From an uncultured Erysipelotrichaceae bacterium (GTDB lineage: Bacteria > Bacillota_I > Bacilli_A > Erysipelotrichales > Erysipelotrichaceae): a stretch of DNA of 16,866 bases. Location of the stretch: the NCBI GenBank assembly GCA_944325295.1, contig CALUZL010000004.1, positions 1-16,866 on the forward strand, read 5' to 3'. The stretch's first letter is position 1. Every line of letters starts with the position of its first letter. This document shows positions 8,152 to 14,361 of the stretch, in pieces. Below the pieces are notes generated by a model. That model made no database searches, was not told the DNA's origin, and saw only the letters and a program-made list of their open reading frames with translations. Both the position numbers and the translations under genes were made by a program.

Positions 8152-8418
8152 TTAGTGACAATGAGCGCGGTGATGACTTGTATGGTACCCGCAATGATTA
8201 CCGGTACTGAGCGATCCAAGTGAGTAGCTATTACCATCGTGACAATTGTCACAGATCCCATCGCCATCGCTGTCGGTGTAGTGCTCACAAGTATGATGTG
8301 AGTCCGTATGATCACAATAGCCGCGATCACCCTGATAACCGCTATAAGCACTGATGTTGAATGCTAAGATACTCAACATTGCCAATACCGCTACGACCAT
8401 AAATACAATCTTTTTCAT
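8152..8418 (-). CDS. Small secreted His/Cys-rich protein with calcium-loop-like motif
   Basis: An 88-residue protein with a clear signal peptide (MKKIVFMVVAVLAMLSILAF, cleavage likely after NISA at residue 24). The mature part of about 64 residues holds 11 histidines and 6 cysteines, plus TDSDGDGICDNC, which looks like a thrombospondin type 3/dockerin-like Asp-Gly calcium loop flanked by cysteines. It ends in an extreme CGYHTSHHRAHCH tail. The composition implies metal binding (zinc, copper, nickel or calcium) outside the membrane. I do not recognise a named family, though short secreted DGDGxCDxC proteins occur in gut Firmicutes. AGAAGG lies upstream of the ATG at 8418. It is a single-gene unit, divergent from the lipoprotein gene at 8571. 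A role as metal scavenger or sensor is inference. Confidence 0.75.
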   Translation of the reverse strand: MKKIVFMVVAVLAMLSILAFNISAYSGYQGDRGYCDHTDSHHTCEHYTDSDGDGICDNCHDGNSYSLGSLSTGNHCGYHTSHHRAHCH

Positions 8419-8519
8419 ATCTTATACCTTCTTTCATAATTAATACGATCCGGATATTAAGATCCTTTCAAAAAATAGCTGTTTCAAACCGAAAGATAAC
8501 CAGGGCCTTTAAGAGGCGA

Positions 8520-8528
8520 TGGTATAAT
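8520..8528 (+). promoter_or_regulatory. Extended -10 promoter of the lipoprotein gene
   Basis: TGGTATAAT at 8520-8528 is a full extended -10 element (TGn followed by consensus TATAAT). It lies 42 bases before the start codon at 8571. No clear -35 box is needed or seen. Confidence 0.6.
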
Positions 8529-8570
8529 GAATATATAAGAAAAGTGCTTTTTAATAAGAGGTAGTCAAAA

Positions 8571-9311
8571 ATGAAAAGAAAGCTTGTTTTAAAGATGATC
8601 GCTTCGGTGGCGATGCTTATGATGTTGAGCGGTTGTGAAAGTAAAGAGGTGACACCTGAAGTTGAAGAGCTCGATCCGCAAAGTGCTGAAGTCGTGGCAC
8701 TACTTGAAAGTGTCAAGCTCGATGATTTTGTCGATTCGAAAATCCCGGGATACTTCTATATAAAAGGTCAAGTCGATCAAAAGACGATGGACAACGATTA
8801 CAAGCTGGCCTTGGGTTTAAAAAAAGAACTTGCGGCAAATGCTGACCTCGTCAGCATGACCAAAGAAGACATGGCCGAAAATCTCAGATCCATTTTTGGC
8901 CAAGATGTTACCTATACCGACGAGAGTTTCGAATTAAGTGTGATCCATGCGGCCACATATGATCCGAATACGGCGGCCTATACCTATGAAAAACCCTATA
9001 TCGGTGCGATCTTCCCACCGTTTTATGCCTCCAAGATCATAAGTGCTACCGGGGATGAAGAGACCATCATCATCGATGAAAAGGCACTGTACGCTGTCCA
9101 TACCGATGAAGGTTGGGATGGCGATGGGGCGCCACCGCTTGATATCTACACCCCGGATCAAAAGACAAAGCTTGCCGGTCCCATACCTTTTGACAGTTTC
9201 GACGAGTCAGATTTTATCGCTGAGCATGATAAAGAGCTTGTGACTTATCGCTATACTTTCAAACAGGGAGATGTTGATTACTACTTTGAATCGTTAGTGA
9301 TGATCGATTGA
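8571..9311 (+). CDS. Lipoprotein of unknown function
   Basis: A 246-residue exported lipoprotein. A charged N-terminus (MKRKLVLKM) precedes a hydrophobic stretch and the lipobox LSGC with Cys22, so the mature protein is lipid-anchored on the outer face of the membrane. The mature part is acidic (ESKEVTPEVEELDPQ and on) with no motif I recognise; it shows alternating strand-like stretches such as KPYIGAIFPPFYASKIIS and a C-terminal YRYTFKQGDVDYYFESLVMID. AAGAGGT at 8557-8562 supports the start. It is transcribed alone; no terminator reading with it is obvious, as the hairpin at 9334-9351 has its T-run on the other strand. Function unknown. Confidence 0.85.
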   Translation: MKRKLVLKMIASVAMLMMLSGCESKEVTPEVEELDPQSAEVVALLESVKLDDFVDSKIPGYFYIKGQVDQKTMDNDYKLALGLKKELAANADLVSMTKEDMAENLRSIFGQDVTYTDESFELSVIHAATYDPNTAAYTYEKPYIGAIFPPFYASKIISATGDEETIIIDEKALYAVHTDEGWDGDGAPPLDIYTPDQKTKLAGPIPFDSFDESDFIAEHDKELVTYRYTFKQGDVDYYFESLVMID

Positions 9312-9329
9312 ATATTTGATCCTGACATT

Positions 9330-9351
9330 AAAAAGGGGACACAGGTCCCCT
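9330..9351 (-). terminator. Rho-independent terminator of the XRE regulator operon
   Basis: A 7-bp GC-rich stem (AGGGGAC at 9334-9340 with GTCCCCT at 9345-9351, loop ACAG). Reading the minus strand, the stem is followed by TTTTT, the expected intrinsic terminator form. It starts at the stop codon of the gene ending at 9350. On the plus strand no T-run follows. Confidence 0.85.
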
Positions 9352-9577
9352 AAAGCTCGATCTTCACATAATTATCTTCGCTTTCAACTTCGACAAGCGG
9401 TCCGTTGATCACGGCTTTTGACTTCTTCAGTACGCCGTAAAGATACATCAGATCTTCATATGAAAGATTGAGATCTTTACTTTTTGTCAACCATCTAAAA
9501 AAGAAACGATTGAATATCATAAAGTCCGGTATTCGGATGTGCAGATTAGTATCCGGACTTTTAACGGTGATCTTCAT
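9350..9577 (-). CDS. Small protein paired with the XRE regulator, similar to that regulator's C-terminal domain
   Basis: A 75-residue protein. Its plan (MKITVKSPDTNLHIRIPDFM, a predicted helix LSYEDLMYLYGVLKKSK, then INGPLVEVESEDNYVKIEL) parallels the C-terminal domain of the upstream regulator (KVKVNLPMSLIKAGL, DFDQILSLAQEG, VIGKLVEVETAEGDLIEIFV). Both look like the short SHOCT-like domain seen next to YvlB-type envelope-stress proteins; that family name is offered cautiously. The frame is open to 9628, but the ATG at 9577 starts one base after the regulator's TAG stop, so translation is probably coupled and this start is preferred. No independent Shine-Dalgarno is visible. Role unknown, possibly a partner or modulator of the regulator. 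Confidence 0.7.
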   Translation of the reverse strand: MKITVKSPDTNLHIRIPDFMIFNRFFFRWLTKSKDLNLSYEDLMYLYGVLKKSKAVINGPLVEVESEDNYVKIEL

Positions 9578-9578
9578 A

Positions 9579-10067
9579 CTATTCGACAAAGATCTCGATA
9601 AGATCGCCCTCAGCCGTCTCGACTTCAACGAGTTTACCGATCACCCCTTCTTGTGCCAAAGACAGGATCTGATCAAAGTCAATATCACTGAGGTCGACAT
9701 TGCCGACATTGACGTTGCCGTTCATGCCGATCTTAAGACCGGCTTTTATCAAAGACATCGGCAGGTTTACTTTGACTTTATCACCTTCGACGCTGTTGAC
9801 TAAGATCCTCAATATCGTCTGCTCGAGGGGTTTGCGGATATTCTTGTCGACCAGCGCTGTCTGCGGTCCTTTGTCGCGGATCAGTTCATCAAGGGTGACG
9901 CCAAAGACATCGGCCAAGTTTATGATGACCGGAAGGTCAGGGATACTTAAGTCATTTTCCCATTTAGATACGGCTTGTGATGAAACACCTACCTTTTCAG
10001 CTAATTCTTCTTGAGTGTAGTTTGCTCTTTTTCTGAGATCGGCGATCTTTTTTCCAAGTGTGCTCAT
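9579..10067 (-). CDS. XRE-family transcriptional regulator with C-terminal SHOCT-like domain
   Basis: A 162-residue regulator. Residues about 7-61 form a Cro/C1-type helix-turn-helix (LRKRANYTQEELAEKVGVSS, then QAVSKWENDLSIPDLPVIIN). After a linker, residues about 95-162 form a small domain of the type KVKVNLPMSLIKAGL...GKLVEVETAEGDLIEIFV, resembling the domain associated with YvlB-like proteins. The frame opens at 10094, but AAGGAGG (10076-10082) sits eight bases before the ATG at 10067, which is chosen. It forms an operon with the small paralogous-looking gene at 9350-9577. A perfect inverted repeat over its promoter (10145-10169) suggests autoregulation, and the divergent surface-protein gene may also be a target. 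Confidence 0.88.
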   Translation of the reverse strand: MSTLGKKIADLRKRANYTQEELAEKVGVSSQAVSKWENDLSIPDLPVIINLADVFGVTLDELIRDKGPQTALVDKNIRKPLEQTILRILVNSVEGDKVKVNLPMSLIKAGLKIGMNGNVNVGNVDLSDIDFDQILSLAQEGVIGKLVEVETAEGDLIEIFVE

Positions 10068-10144
10068 ACTTTTTTCCTCCTTGGCTATCATCATAGTCTT
10101 TAAAGCTTCACATTTTAAGCGATGCGTGGTTGATGAGGTATCTT

Positions 10145-10183
10145 GTTAGTTGATAATTATACAACTAACGGTTGGATAAGCAA
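10145..10183 (-). promoter_or_regulatory. Promoter and palindromic operator of the XRE regulator
   Basis: GTTAGTTG (10145-10152) and CAACTAAC (10162-10169) are perfect 8-bp inverted repeats separated by nine bases. On the minus strand, the spacer holds TATAAT (10156-10161), and TTGCTT (10178-10183) lies 16 bp upstream as a weak -35. A repressor bound to the palindrome would cover the -10 box. The site lies in the 156-bp gap between the divergent starts at 10067 and 10224. Confidence 0.7.
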
Positions 10184-10223
10184 ATATATGGTAAATTCAG
10201 TCTTTAAAGTTCATAATGTAAAT

Positions 10224-11273
10224 ATGAGATACACAAAAAAGATCATAGCCGCTTTTGCGACAATATTATTAGTAATGACGACTGCCATCACGGTCAAAGC
10301 CGAGGTCGATATAGACAGAACTTTTAAGGATGAAGCCTTTAGAAAGTATATCAAAACATTTGATCGCAACGGTGATGGTGCTTTAGATGATGAAGAAATA
10401 AGCGACATAAAAGCGATCCACATAATCGATGATAAAAACGGTACCATCAAAGATCTCACCGGCATCGAATGTTTGACTTCTTTAGAAGTGCTTGAGATCG
10501 CAAATATGCAGATAACTGATGTCAATCTCACCAAAAATACTTCTTTAAAAGAAGTCTATCTGATGAATGACAAGGTAGAGACCCTTGATATTACGGGCAT
10601 AAAGACCCTTAAAGCCTTTGCGATAAGCCGAAGCTCGATTAAAAGCCTAGATATCAGCGCCAATAAAGAGCTTGAGAGCTTGGTCATCATCGGTCTTGCC
10701 AATCTCAAAGAGTTAAAGCTTGACGGTCTTGATAAGCTTAGCGGCCTTCAGACCGAAGATACGGCCATCACCAAACTCGATCTTAAAGACAAGACCGCAC
10801 TTACAGCGCTCTATCTTTCAAATAACAAGCTAATCGGCCTTGACCTTTCAAATAGTACTTCCCTAAAAGTCCTATTAATCGACAAAAATCCTTTGGTTTA
10901 CCTCAACCTTTCAAACAGTCCTTATCTGACATATGACAATAGTACTGAAAATACGATTGATGGTGTGATCGGACCGGATTATGACATCACAAAAGAACTG
11001 CCGGGTTTTGAAGTTGAGCGCATCAAAGATCTAAAAGGGACAACATTAAGTGATGGCAAGTTTTCGGATCTTTCTTTAGGAGAAAATACGATCAGTTATT
11101 ACTATGAGATCACCACCGGCAAATACTTAGATGTTGATCTTACCATAAATGTGACAAAACTCATACCGCAGGTAACGATAGTGGGAAACCCAAGTCATAT
11201 CCATGGTAAAAAAATGAATATCAAAGTCGAAAGTGATTCAAATGGAACTCTATCGTATAAATACCAAGTGTAG
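10224..11273 (+). CDS. Leucine-rich-repeat surface protein, N-terminal part, cut short by in-frame TAG
   Basis: A secreted protein of 349 residues up to a TAG at 11271-11273. The signal peptide is MRYTKKIIAAFATILLVMTT... with cleavage probably after VKA. Next is an EF-hand/dockerin-like segment (TFDRNGDGALDDEEI, about residues 48-62), then about ten leucine-rich repeats of roughly 20-21 residues of the type LTALYLSNNKLIGLDLSNST. An Ig-like beta domain begins near residue 315. The stop falls inside that domain and the same frame continues open to 12071, so this is the front part of a longer gene. The frame is open from 10143, but the ATG at 10224 begins a typical signal peptide; no strong Shine-Dalgarno is seen. 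The family is common in gut Firmicutes and is probably involved in surface adhesion or protein binding. Confidence 0.82.
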   Translation: MRYTKKIIAAFATILLVMTTAITVKAEVDIDRTFKDEAFRKYIKTFDRNGDGALDDEEISDIKAIHIIDDKNGTIKDLTGIECLTSLEVLEIANMQITDVNLTKNTSLKEVYLMNDKVETLDITGIKTLKAFAISRSSIKSLDISANKELESLVIIGLANLKELKLDGLDKLSGLQTEDTAITKLDLKDKTALTALYLSNNKLIGLDLSNSTSLKVLLIDKNPLVYLNLSNSPYLTYDNSTENTIDGVIGPDYDITKELPGFEVERIKDLKGTTLSDGKFSDLSLGENTISYYYEITTGKYLDVDLTINVTKLIPQVTIVGNPSHIHGKKMNIKVESDSNGTLSYKYQV

Positions 11274-12071
11274 AAAAACGGCACTTGGCAAGATCTAAAC
11301 ACTTCTCCTGAGGATGTCGGACTTTATAGGGTTAAGGCCATTATCCAAGAAGAGGGAGATTACACAGAAGGCGAATCGGATTGGAAGACGTTTATTATCG
11401 TAAATGGAGTTGGTGATGTCTCGATCAGTAATGATCTGAGCAAGGAGTACGATGGCCAACAGGTAAGCGACCCGCAAATCGATGAGCATGGCTCAAAGGG
11501 TGAACTTGATCTTTTCTATTATGAGATCCTCGATGACAAACATGTAAAACTCTTAGAAGGAAAACCGAGCGATGTCGGAAGTTACCGGCTGGTCGTTTTG
11601 ATGTATGAGGATAATTATCATACCGGTGATATAACATATGAAGACTTTGAAATAAGAAAAGGACATAACGAATGGCTGAGTGATCTCGTTGCCGATGGCA
11701 ATAGTATAAAAATGCCTCAGTCAAAATATGGCGAGCCCTATTTGGTCTATAGTTTAAGTGAAGATGGTCCCTATACACCAAATGCGATCACTGAGGGCAG
11801 CTACTATGTCGTGGCAGTAGTTGATGCCAGTGAAAACTATGACAGGATCTATACGCAACCCGTTTTAGTTATAAATGATCAGTCTGAAACAAAAGACGAC
11901 GATGAAGAGATAGCACAAAAAGAATCACCGAAAGAATTTGACCCAAATGATAAAAATAAAGACGGAGTCGTCTCTTGTGACGAGCTCTTGGGCGAAGGTT
12001 GGATCTGGGATGAAAGTGTCAAAGCGTGTATCTATCCATCATCGATTATCCCGAATACTGGGACAAAATGA
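11274..12071 (+). pseudogene. C-terminal part of the interrupted surface protein
   Basis: The frame directly after the TAG is open for 265 codons and reads as the sensible continuation of the upstream gene. It completes the interrupted Ig-like domain (KNGTWQDLNTSPEDVGLYRV), continues with a YDG/MBG-type Ig-like domain (KEYDGQQVSDPQID, PSDVGSYRLVVLMYEDNYH) and a third such domain ending VLVIND. After an acidic linker comes DKNKDGVVSCDELLGEGW (a calcium-loop-like motif with a cysteine), WIWDESVKACIY and the terminal SSIIPNTGTK. There is no membrane segment after PNTG, so this is not a standard sortase signal. No ribosome binding site or start was found directly after the stop, although an in-frame ATG exists at 11598. 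It is probably untranslated unless the TAG is read through. Confidence 0.75.
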
Positions 12072-12079
12072 GATTTATC

Positions 12080-12110
12080 TTTACACTAGAAGATGGAAAA
12101 ATGTTATTAT
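12080..12110 (+). promoter_or_regulatory. Possible promoter upstream of the GTCA repeat
   Basis: TTTACA (12080-12085) and an extended -10, TGTTATTAT (12102-12110), lie 19 bp apart, a little wide. Transcription would start at about 12117, the A of an ATG, which would give a leaderless message through the GTCA repeat. A TTGACA at 12132-12137 has only a poor -10 (CAGAAT, 18 bp later). Confidence 0.3.
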
Positions 12111-12239
12111 ATGTGTATGAGAAATAAGCACTTGACAAGATATAGTAATAACCAACAGAATCGTCAGTCAGTCAGTCAGTCAGTCAGTCAGTCAGTCAGT
12201 CAGTCAGTCAGTCAGTCAGTCAGGATAACTATGTCTTAA
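12111..12239 (+). CDS. Small ORF running through the GTCA repeat (doubtful)
   Basis: An ATG at 12111 (or 12117) opens a 42-codon frame: MCMRNKHLTRYSNNQQNR, then a run in which GTCA units encode VSQS repeats, ending at TAA 12237-12239. There is no ribosome binding site at proper distance; a leaderless start is conceivable from the extended -10 at 12102-12110. Because the units are four bases long, each gain or loss shifts the frame. One more unit, or two fewer, would join the start to an open frame running on to about 12353 (QDNYVLIDLFSSLKDNSSL and on). No homology is recognised. This is a speculative gene listed because of its possible frame switching. Confidence 0.2.
   Translation: MCMRNKHLTRYSNNQQNRQSVSQSVSQSVSQSVSQSVRITMS
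12163..12223 (+). repeat. Tetranucleotide microsatellite, GTCA x15
   Basis: 61 bases of perfect GTCA tandem repeat (15 full units plus one G), with clean edges: C before and G after where the pattern would need A and T. It lies in the gap between the two surface-protein genes, 163 bases before the start at 12387. Such tracts change length by slipped-strand mispairing in bacteria and may tune or switch nearby expression. Confidence 0.97.
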
Positions 12240-12276
12240 TAGACTTATTTTCATCATTAAAAGATAATAGTTCACT

Positions 12277-12331
12277 AAAGGACGTTTATTGTATTTGTCT
12301 TCGTTTTGACAATTACAATAAACGTCCTTTT
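12277..12331 (+). terminator. Long perfect hairpin, terminator-like or regulatory
   Basis: A 17-bp perfect stem (12277-12293 with 12314-12330), one T-T mismatch, then five more base pairs around an eight-base loop (12300-12307). It is followed by TTTT, so it can act as an intrinsic terminator for transcripts coming through the GTCA repeat. It is far longer than the other terminators here and ends 56 bases before the next start codon, so an attenuator or a palindromic insertion remnant is also possible. The rest of the 12072-12386 gap holds the candidate promoter and repeat; nothing else is seen. Confidence 0.6.
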
Positions 12332-12386
12332 CTGCATTCTTATCTTTAAAAAAAGAAAAAATAAGGGAAAGGGAGAAAGAAAGGAA

Positions 12387-14216
12387 ATGAAAAGATTATT
12401 AGCAATACTGATGTCTATACTCATGGTATGTACATTAGCTATGCCGGTAATGGCAGACACAAATGTAACTCCGATTGGATGTGATTTAGAAACAGCTGTT
12501 GCCAAAACCGGCGAACAATGTTTCTCATCTGTTTCAGATGCAGCCATGTATTTACATGAGACAATTGATGGTGAAGATCGAATGACAGAGCACGTTATTT
12601 ATCTTCTAAAAAATTATACTGGTGGCGGATTTGCTGTTGGATATGATAAGATTACAGCTAATTCAAGCGGAAGTTTAACAACGAGCGGCAATAACCCAAT
12701 TAATATTAAATTGGATCTTCAGGGAAACACTTACACTGTAACTAATCCTACAATGGGATCAGCTGGGACAGAAACCAATGGTTTTCAATTTCTTAAGGGA
12801 AGTACAGTTTATATAACAAATGGTTCATTTGTATCCACTCTAGGAAGTTTAATGTTTCAAAATTATTCAAATCTTACATTTGATGGGGTAAACGTAACAA
12901 ATGAAAACGCCATTTATGTAATGAGCAATAATAATGGTAAGACTATTTTTAAAGGCGGAACAGTTGTAAATGCCGGTGAAGGCAATCATGCCATGGACTC
13001 TTTTTGTTTTGGCAATTATACAGGAGGTGATGTCGTCATTGAAGATGCAACTATTAATGGCGATGTAGAAGCGGCTAATGGCGGCAAACTCACTTTAGAT
13101 GGAGGCACAATCAATGGTGATGTTACAAGCTACAACTATCCAAATGACGGTGACTCTCATGAAGATTCGAAGCCAGCTTTTATATTGAATTCCGGAACTG
13201 TAAATGGAAATGTCACAACAAGTAATAAAGGCCAAACAACTATCAATGGTGGTGAGGTTACCGGTAAAGTCACAGTTGATAATTCTGATGGTGCTACATC
13301 TAAAGTTGAAGGCGGTATCGTCGGTGAAATTGGTGAAAACGTTGAGACCGGTGATAATGTTGCTAAGGTAACTTCGACTGACGGGACGACAAAAACAGCA
13401 GTTGGTCAAGAATCGATCAATGAGGCTATTGAAAATGCCGGTAAGGGTGCAACAGTAGAAGTTACAAAAGCCACAGAAGGGCTTGAAATTGATGCTCCAG
13501 AGGGAACAAAGGTTACAAACAATACCGAAACAGAGATCAAAGTAAACGATTCAAACTTAGGTGCAAATGGAACGGTTGAAATTCCTGAAAGTCCATCTCA
13601 AGATGATAATAATGATAAACCATCATCTTCAAGACCTTCATCAAAACCATCAGTAGCTGTTGAATCAGGAAATGGCGATAATGTTTCTTTAAAACTTGAT
13701 GATAAAGCTTTAGATTCGCTATTAGCTGAACTTGACGATATAAGTACGCAGATCAGCGATAAGAACACTTTTGATAGAGAAGTAATATCTAAAGAAACGG
13801 CTGAAGCTCTAAAGAGTGCGCTGTTGAATAAAGATGACATCACTTTAAAGGTAAATGTAAACTACAGTGGTATCGCTCAAAGTGACGCTGAACTTATAAA
13901 GTCTGTCCTTTCAAACAATCAAACCGTTGTCCAATACTTAGATATCGATATCGAGATCTTAGTAGACGGTGTCGCTATCGGCAACATCAAAAAACTTGAT
14001 AAGGCCATCGAGATCGAAGTCACAATCGACGGTTATGACAAAAACACTACTTACAAAGCATATCGTGTACACGCTGATAATGCCGAATATGTCGATACGA
14101 TCGAAGACTCTGACAAAGATACAAGACTTGAGTTCTTCGCCGACAAATTCTCAACCTATGCCATCGTAAAAGAGGCTAAAGGATCAAGTGTTATCGTCAA
14201 TACGGCGACGAAGTAA
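12387..14216 (+). CDS. Large secreted surface protein with beta-helix-like region
   Basis: A 609-residue secreted protein. The frame opens at 12306, but the ATG at 12387 starts a clear signal peptide (MKRLLAILMSILMVCTLAMP, cleavage after VMA), with GGGAG and AAGGA upstream. Residues about 25-330 are rich in short Gly/Asn/Thr turns (GGTVVNAGEGN, VVIEDATINGDVEAANGGK, TLDGGTINGDVTS), the pattern of a right-handed parallel beta-helix. A low-complexity linker (about 395-425, Ser/Pro/Asp/Asn-rich) leads to a C-terminal beta-rich domain ending DKFSTYAIVKEAKGSSVIVNTATK. There is no membrane anchor or LPxTG. Its last ten residues nearly match those of the preceding surface protein. Codon use changes within the gene: the first two thirds prefer ATT for Ile, the last third uses ATC. 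Probably an adhesin; exact role unknown. Confidence 0.85.
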   Translation: MKRLLAILMSILMVCTLAMPVMADTNVTPIGCDLETAVAKTGEQCFSSVSDAAMYLHETIDGEDRMTEHVIYLLKNYTGGGFAVGYDKITANSSGSLTTSGNNPINIKLDLQGNTYTVTNPTMGSAGTETNGFQFLKGSTVYITNGSFVSTLGSLMFQNYSNLTFDGVNVTNENAIYVMSNNNGKTIFKGGTVVNAGEGNHAMDSFCFGNYTGGDVVIEDATINGDVEAANGGKLTLDGGTINGDVTSYNYPNDGDSHEDSKPAFILNSGTVNGNVTTSNKGQTTINGGEVTGKVTVDNSDGATSKVEGGIVGEIGENVETGDNVAKVTSTDGTTKTAVGQESINEAIENAGKGATVEVTKATEGLEIDAPEGTKVTNNTETEIKVNDSNLGANGTVEIPESPSQDDNNDKPSSSRPSSKPSVAVESGNGDNVSLKLDDKALDSLLAELDDISTQISDKNTFDREVISKETAEALKSALLNKDDITLKVNVNYSGIAQSDAELIKSVLSNNQTVVQYLDIDIEILVDGVAIGNIKKLDKAIEIEVTIDGYDKNTTYKAYRVHADNAEYVDTIEDSDKDTRLEFFADKFSTYAIVKEAKGSSVIVNTATK

Positions 14217-14236
14217 AGCTAAGCTTTATAACTGCT

Positions 14237-14265
14237 AAGGGATCATAGAGATATGGTCCTTTTTT
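14237..14265 (+). terminator. Rho-independent terminator after the surface protein
   Basis: A 10-bp stem with two G-T wobbles (14237-14246 with 14253-14262, six-base loop) runs into a T-tract to 14265. It lies 20 bases after the stop at 14216 and isolates the surface gene from the MarR operon. Confidence 0.85.
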
Positions 14266-14301
14266 AGTGGTTTCAAGAGTTTATCTTTTTTTCAGAAAGT
14301 T

Positions 14302-14337
14302 ATTGACATTAAAAATGTAAATGATTAAAATGTTCAA
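14302..14337 (+). promoter_or_regulatory. Candidate MarR operator repeats overlapping the promoter
   Basis: ACATT (14306-14310) and AATGT (14314-14318) form a perfect 5+3+5 palindrome overlapping the -35 box and spacer. A wider near-symmetry pairs ATTGACATT (14302-14310) with AATGTTCAAT (14328-14337), bracketing the whole promoter. MarR proteins typically bind such A/T-rich palindromes to repress their own operon. Confidence 0.6.
14303..14331 (+). promoter_or_regulatory. Consensus sigma-A promoter of the MarR-ABC operon
   Basis: TTGACA (14303-14308) and TAAAAT (14326-14331) are separated by exactly 17 bp. This is the best promoter in the window and lies 31 bases before the MarR start codon. 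Confidence 0.9.
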
Positions 14338-14361
14338 TGCCTAACAATTTAAGGAGGGCTT

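Noticed and set aside
11271..11273. TAG read as pyrrolysine
   Set aside because: No pyrrolysine machinery or reason for it is visible here; a simple nonsense mutation is more likely.
11425..11781. Minus-strand open frame of 118 codons opposite the surface protein
   Set aside because: Composition rich in His, Arg and Tyr typical of antisense shadows; the plus strand carries recognisable Ig-like domains.
12132..12161. TTGACA as a strong promoter of the adhesin gene
   Set aside because: At 16-18 bp the best -10 is CAGAAT, a poor match, and a terminator-like hairpin follows before the gene.
12163..12223. CRISPR-like repeat array
   Set aside because: Units are only four bases with no spacers; this is a microsatellite.
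12221..12353. Degraded GGDEF-like remnant (LTRYSNN and RFDNYNK resemble LTGLYNR and DIDNFK)
   Set aside because: The similarity is very short, split by the repeat, and the region forms a long perfect hairpin; chance is more likely.
14214..14228. TAAAGC-TAA-GCTTTA palindrome as the terminator of the adhesin gene
   Set aside because: It has no T-run and includes the stop codon; the better terminator is at 14237-14265.
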